Source: an uncultured Eubacteriales bacterium
GTDB lineage: Bacteria; Bacillota; Clostridia; Christensenellales; UBA1242
NCBI GenBank assembly: GCA_949096025.1
Contig: CARXKP010000040.1
Location: 1-9,323 of the forward strand
Length of the DNA stretch: 9,323 bases
Reading direction: 5' to 3'
The notes beneath the pieces were generated by a model that did no database searches, was not told where the DNA came from, and saw only the letters and a program-made list of their open reading frames with translations. The position numbers and the translations under genes were made by a program. The stretch's first letter is position 1. Each line of letters begins with the position of its first letter. Shown piece by piece: positions 6,633-9,323 of this stretch.

Positions 6633-7328
6633 ATGAAACTAAAATTTTTAATGATAAAGAAAAGGACAATTTTTGCAGTTATATTGTGTATTATTGCAAT
6701 AGGGGTATTTTGTGGAGCTTATTTCCCAATAAAGACTAACACTACTCCTAAATCATCACACGTTATTGTTATAGATGCAGGTCACGGTGGTAGAGATGGA
6801 GGAACTACTGGAGTTGCAAGTGGAATTAGTGAAAGCGAGTTGAATCTTGCTTATGCTAAAAAACTTGCTGGACTTTGTGAGCAATTTGGAATGAAAACGG
6901 TGCTTACTCGAAAAGATATGAAAGGGCTTTATGACGAAAATGCTTCTAATAAAAAGAAAAGCGAAATGGAAAGGCGAAAAAAAATAATCAATGAAAGTGG
7001 GGCAGAGGTTATGGTGAGTATTCATATGAATTCTTTTCCTCTTTCTTCTTGCAAAGGTGCACAGGTCTTTTATGCAAAGGGTAGTGATGGTGGATTTAAC
7101 CTTGCAAAAAGTGTGCAAACAAATATATGCAAATCCTTTAGTAGTGCAAGAAATTATGTGTCTGTAGGTGATTATTTTGTAATAAATACTGCTCAGATGC
7201 CGGCTATTTTAATTGAATGCGGATTTCTTTCAAATCCAGAAGAAGAAAAATTGCTTGTTAATGATGATTACTGTGAAAAATTTTGCTATAGTATTTTGGC
7301 AGGTATAATTTCTTATTTTGAGATGTAA
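6633..7328 (+). CDS. cwlD: N-acetylmuramoyl-L-alanine amidase, CwlD-like (Amidase_3)
   Basis: This 231-residue peptidoglycan amidase cleaves the bond between N-acetylmuramic acid and L-alanine. A basic N-terminus and one hydrophobic helix (about 12-31) form a signal anchor, placing the enzyme outside the membrane. The Amidase_3 domain spans about 44-230: IDAGHGGRDGG supplies zinc ligand H51, E67 in SESELNL the second, SIHMNS supplies H131, and IECGFLSNPEEE holds the catalytic glutamate E195. Length and the GFLSNPEE ending fit CwlD of spore formers (about 237 residues), which acts in spore cortex maturation; another cell-separation role is possible. The upstream region lacks a Shine-Dalgarno sequence for this ATG or for the in-frame ATG at 6651, unlike every neighbour, so the exact start is uncertain. 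There is no clear terminator after it. Confidence 0.9.
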   Translation: MKLKFLMIKKRTIFAVILCIIAIGVFCGAYFPIKTNTTPKSSHVIVIDAGHGGRDGGTTGVASGISESELNLAYAKKLAGLCEQFGMKTVLTRKDMKGLYDENASNKKKSEMERRKKIINESGAEVMVSIHMNSFPLSSCKGAQVFYAKGSDGGFNLAKSVQTNICKSFSSARNYVSVGDYFVINTAQMPAILIECGFLSNPEEEKLLVNDDYCEKFCYSILAGIISYFEM

Positions 7329-7350
7329 TTTAATAATTAACCAATTTTAA

Positions 7351-7379
7351 TAGACAAAATTAACAAAAATTGTTAAAAT
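7351..7379 (+). promoter_or_regulatory. Candidate promoter of the guanylate kinase-like gene
   Basis: A TAGACA -35 (7351-7356) and a TAAAAT -10 (7374-7379) are spaced by 17 bp; each differs from consensus at one position. Transcription would begin near 7386, about 40 nt before the ATG at 7426. The gene is therefore probably transcribed on its own, although read-through from the amidase gene is possible. Confidence 0.6.
7360..7376. repeat. Inverted repeat across the gmk-like promoter
   Basis: TTAACAA and TTGTTAA are perfect 7-bp arms separated by AAA. The repeat covers most of the promoter spacer and the first three bases of the -10. A protein bound here would block RNA polymerase, so it is a candidate operator; no T-run follows, so it is not a terminator. 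Confidence 0.45.
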
Positions 7380-7425
7380 ATCCTTACGTTACAAAATGTA
7401 TTAATTAGTAAATTAAGGAGAAATT

Positions 7426-7989
7426 ATGTTTATTGCATTTAGTGGAGTTTCATCGAGTGGAAAAAATACCGTTATGAATGAGCTTATCAAAAGAAGAAAT
7501 AATATAAAAGTTCTTGAAAGTTCGTCAGGAACGACGAGAGAACCAAGAGAGAGTGATAGTCAATTTAATACCTATGTTTATATGACTGAAGAAGAATTTA
7601 AAAGGGGAGTTGAAGAGGGAAAATTCTTTGAATATGAACTTGTTCACGGTCACTATTATGGAACAATTCTCTCTCAACTAGAAAAAGCGGCATCAGATCA
7701 AGAAAATTATTATATTCGTGACATTGATGTTAAAGGCGTAGTAAACCTTAAACAGTATTTTAAAGGTAAAAGCGATTTTATTTCAATTTTTCTTGATGCA
7801 CCAAATGATGTGCTAAGACAAAGATTAATCCTAAGAGGTGATAAGATTGAAGATATTGAAAAAAGACTTTCTAGGGGAGAACTAGAACGCTCTTATAAAA
7901 ATGGTTACGATCTTGTGATTGAAAACATTGACCTTGAAAAAACAGTGCAAACAATATGCCAATACATTGACCAATTTAAAAAAGCCTAA
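7426..7989 (+). CDS. gmk: Guanylate kinase-family protein
   Basis: This 187-residue cytoplasmic protein has the guanylate kinase layout: P-loop GVSSSGKNT (7-15), the GMP-binding run SSGTTREPR (33-41) with R38 and R41, Y50, E69, Y78 in HYYGT, and DIDVKG (99-104). The lid/adenine region RLILRGD and KRLSRGELE lies at 133-154. Guanylate kinase makes GDP from GMP and ATP. It is slightly shorter than the usual 200 or so residues, the P-loop has SSSGK where many enzymes have SGVGK, and D44 stands where Glu is usual. It is not next to rpoZ or other common gmk neighbours, so it may be a second, divergent copy. AAGGAG (7415-7420) sets the start. It has its own promoter and terminator. Confidence 0.85.
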   Translation: MFIAFSGVSSSGKNTVMNELIKRRNNIKVLESSSGTTREPRESDSQFNTYVYMTEEEFKRGVEEGKFFEYELVHGHYYGTILSQLEKAASDQENYYIRDIDVKGVVNLKQYFKGKSDFISIFLDAPNDVLRQRLILRGDKIEDIEKRLSRGELERSYKNGYDLVIENIDLEKTVQTICQYIDQFKKA

Positions 7990-8007
7990 CAATTTGTTAG
8001 GTTTTTT
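7985..8007 (+). terminator. Intrinsic terminator after the guanylate kinase-like gene
   Basis: A 7-bp stem CCTAACA/TGTTAGG with an ATT loop is followed by six T residues. The TAA stop codon (7987-7989) lies inside the left arm, so the coding region runs straight into the hairpin. Confidence 0.85.
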
Positions 8008-8115
8008 ATTTAAAGCATAATTGTCGAAAATTGTCAAAAAGTACCAATTTTTAATATAATATAAACTAAAATTATTATATATTATATTATAAAACAAAAA
8101 CCTTTTAAAACCCTC

Positions 8116-8145
8116 TTGACAAAAAGTGTCGGGGGGGGGTAAAAT
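8116..8145 (+). promoter_or_regulatory. Promoter with a G-tract spacer, upstream of the surface protein
   Basis: A perfect TTGACA -35 (8116-8121) and a TAAAAT -10 (8140-8145) are separated by 18 bp, of which the last nine are G. One G fewer would give the optimal 17 bp. Transcription would start near 8152, leaving a 70-nt AT-rich leader. The rest of the 8008-8224 gap is A/T-rich and shows no gene. A second TTGACA at 8182 has no -10 that would leave room for the ribosome binding site. Confidence 0.7.
8131..8139 (+). repeat. Nine-base homopolymeric G tract
   Basis: Nine consecutive G residues stand out in a strongly AT-rich window. They lie wholly within the spacer between the -35 and -10 elements. 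Homopolymeric G or C tracts at this position change length by slipped-strand mispairing in phase-variable genes of other bacteria. Confidence 0.9.
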
Positions 8146-8224
8146 AGAGATATATTTTTTATTTATTTTATTAATTTATTTTTGACATAAGATAATATTA
8201 TATACAAAATAGGAGGAAGCGGAT

Positions 8225-9323
8225 ATGTTAAGAAGAACAAAGTTATTAATGTTTCCTTTAATATGTATTGGATTTATTACAATGGGATTGTTTTTTCTTT
8301 TTTCCACTCCTTCATTTACCTCAGATGCTAAAACTTTAAATACGACAGTTTATTTATTTGGTCAATATGGGCTGACTTGGCAACAAGCTACAGCAAATAC
8401 ATATACTAAATCTTTGGGTGGAGTAACTTATACATTATATGGCGGAAATGGGAGTTATAGTGTTAAACAGGGGACAGATGGACCTAACCCTGATTTTGAT
8501 TGGGGACACGCTTATATTAATAGTTCCTCAACTTCAAATTCTCATTCAACATCTGGTTCTGCATCTAGTTTGAAAAAAAATGCCATTAATTGTTTTATAG
8601 AGGGATTTAGATCAAGTTACTATGTGGTAGAGGCGGATGTTTTTGATGCGGGGGATTTTATAAAGACTATTACTAATTTTGATAGTTCTTCTGATGCTAA
8701 TTACGATAGCAATAAGTCTGCTCAATATAGATCTAGTTCAAATGGAAATAGAAATTTTAGTGTTGATTATTATGTATGGCCAAAACAATTCACTGCATAT
8801 ATTTATTATAAGTATGGAAGTAATTCGGTTTATTTGACTGCACAAAACGGTAGATATGGTCAATCAATTTCATTACCTGCAGTGTATCCAAAAACAGGCT
8901 ATCATTTTCAGCATTGGCAAGATGGAAATGGAGGTGTATTTTCAACATATCAATATTCAAGTGCAATTATGTATGATATATCTCCATACTTTTATGCTTA
9001 CTGTCCAGCAAATACATATAATGTAAGCTATAATAAAAATAGTGAATCAGCAACTGGGAGTATGACTAATAGCACATTCACCTATGATTCAACAGGGTAT
9101 TTAAAATCAAATACTTTTTCTCGAACAGGATATACTTTTAAAGGATGGGCAACAAATGCAAATGCCACAACGCCAACTTATTCTAATGGTCAAGCAATTA
9201 AAAATTTAACTTCTACTAATAATGATACCATAAATCTTTATGCAGTATGGGAAGCAAATAATTCTAGTATAACATTAAATAAATATGGTGGAAGTGGCGG
9301 AAGTAGCAGTGTAACAGCAACAT
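8225..9323 (+). CDS. Exported surface protein with InlB/Listeria-Bacteroides-type repeats (C-terminus beyond window)
   Basis: At least 366 residues are encoded; the frame is open at the window end. AGGAGG (8211-8216) precedes the ATG. Basic residues (RRTK) and a hydrophobic segment at about 8-27 form a signal peptide or N-terminal anchor. Residues about 35-190 are Ser/Asn/Tyr-rich and unrecognised. Residues about 191-260 look like a degenerate InlB-type repeat (YGQSISLPAVYPKTGYHFQHW). Residues about 264-343 are a clearer one: FSRTGYTFKGWATN, then INLYAVWEAN. The next motif, ITLNKYGGSGGSSSVTAT, begins another repeat of the kind common in List_Bact_rpt/Flg_new proteins. Such proteins are secreted or wall-attached and often adhesive. 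An anchor such as LPXTG would lie beyond 9323. The G-tract promoter suggests on/off expression. Confidence 0.88.
   Translation, partial: MLRRTKLLMFPLICIGFITMGLFFLFSTPSFTSDAKTLNTTVYLFGQYGLTWQQATANTYTKSLGGVTYTLYGGNGSYSVKQGTDGPNPDFDWGHAYINSSSTSNSHSTSGSASSLKKNAINCFIEGFRSSYYVVEADVFDAGDFIKTITNFDSSSDANYDSNKSAQYRSSSNGNRNFSVDYYVWPKQFTAYIYYKYGSNSVYLTAQNGRYGQSISLPAVYPKTGYHFQHWQDGNGGVFSTYQYSSAIMYDISPYFYAYCPANTYNVSYNKNSESATGSMTNSTFTYDSTGYLKSNTFSRTGYTFKGWATNANATTPTYSNGQAIKNLTSTNNDTINLYAVWEANNSSITLNKYGGSGGSSSVTAT

Noticed and set aside
6756..7118. Minus-strand open frame of 120 codons
   Set aside because: It is antisense to the amidase catalytic domain, whose zinc ligands and catalytic residue are clear; the product is Ser/Thr/His-rich with no recognisable motif.
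7882..8097. Minus-strand open frame of 71 codons
   Set aside because: It crosses the terminator and the 3' end of the guanylate kinase-like gene, has no ribosome binding site and reads as AT-rich Tyr/Asn/Phe filler.
8182..8210. Second promoter candidate (TTGACA at 8182-8187 with CAAAAT at 8205-8210)
   Set aside because: The spacing is good, but transcription would start at about 8217, inside or after the AGGAGG ribosome binding site, leaving no usable leader.

Overview
The window is AT-rich DNA from a low-GC Gram-positive bacterium. AGGAGG-type ribosome binding sites are strong, AGA is the common arginine codon and TGA is used as a stop. An InlB-type repeat surface protein and a CwlD-type amidase suggest an uncultured gut Clostridia-like Bacillota; this placement is inference.

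Layout. (1) 1-4040: a TetR-family repressor gene, reading left and cut by the window edge, diverges from a three-gene ABC exporter operon of two paralogous ATPases and one large permease. The 156-bp gap between them holds two similar 17-bp inverted-repeat operators. The operon ends at a hairpin that looks able to stop transcription from both sides. (2) 4048-6512, minus strand: a compact four-gene cassette. In reading order it encodes a DUF4417 protein, an HNH-type nuclease with a C-terminal extension, a small protein resembling a free-standing polymorphic-toxin C-terminal domain, and a zinc-ribbon protein that is the likely immunity partner. Just past the last gene lies a broken second toxin-like tail. 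(3) 6595-8007, plus strand: a membrane-anchored CwlD-like N-acetylmuramoyl-L-alanine amidase, then a guanylate kinase-family protein with its own promoter and a terminator. (4) 8116-9323: a promoter whose -35/-10 spacer contains nine consecutive G residues, followed by a large exported protein with InlB/Listeria-Bacteroides-type repeats that runs off the window.

How the parts work together. The TetR/ABC block looks like a self-regulated, drug- or peptide-inducible exporter. The minus-strand cassette looks like accessory DNA, with a nuclease plus a toxin/immunity pair and traces of toxin turnover. The G-tract promoter in front of a surface protein is a strong candidate for phase variation by slipped-strand mispairing, and is the observation most worth following up. 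No rRNA, tRNA, CRISPR array or insertion sequence was seen.
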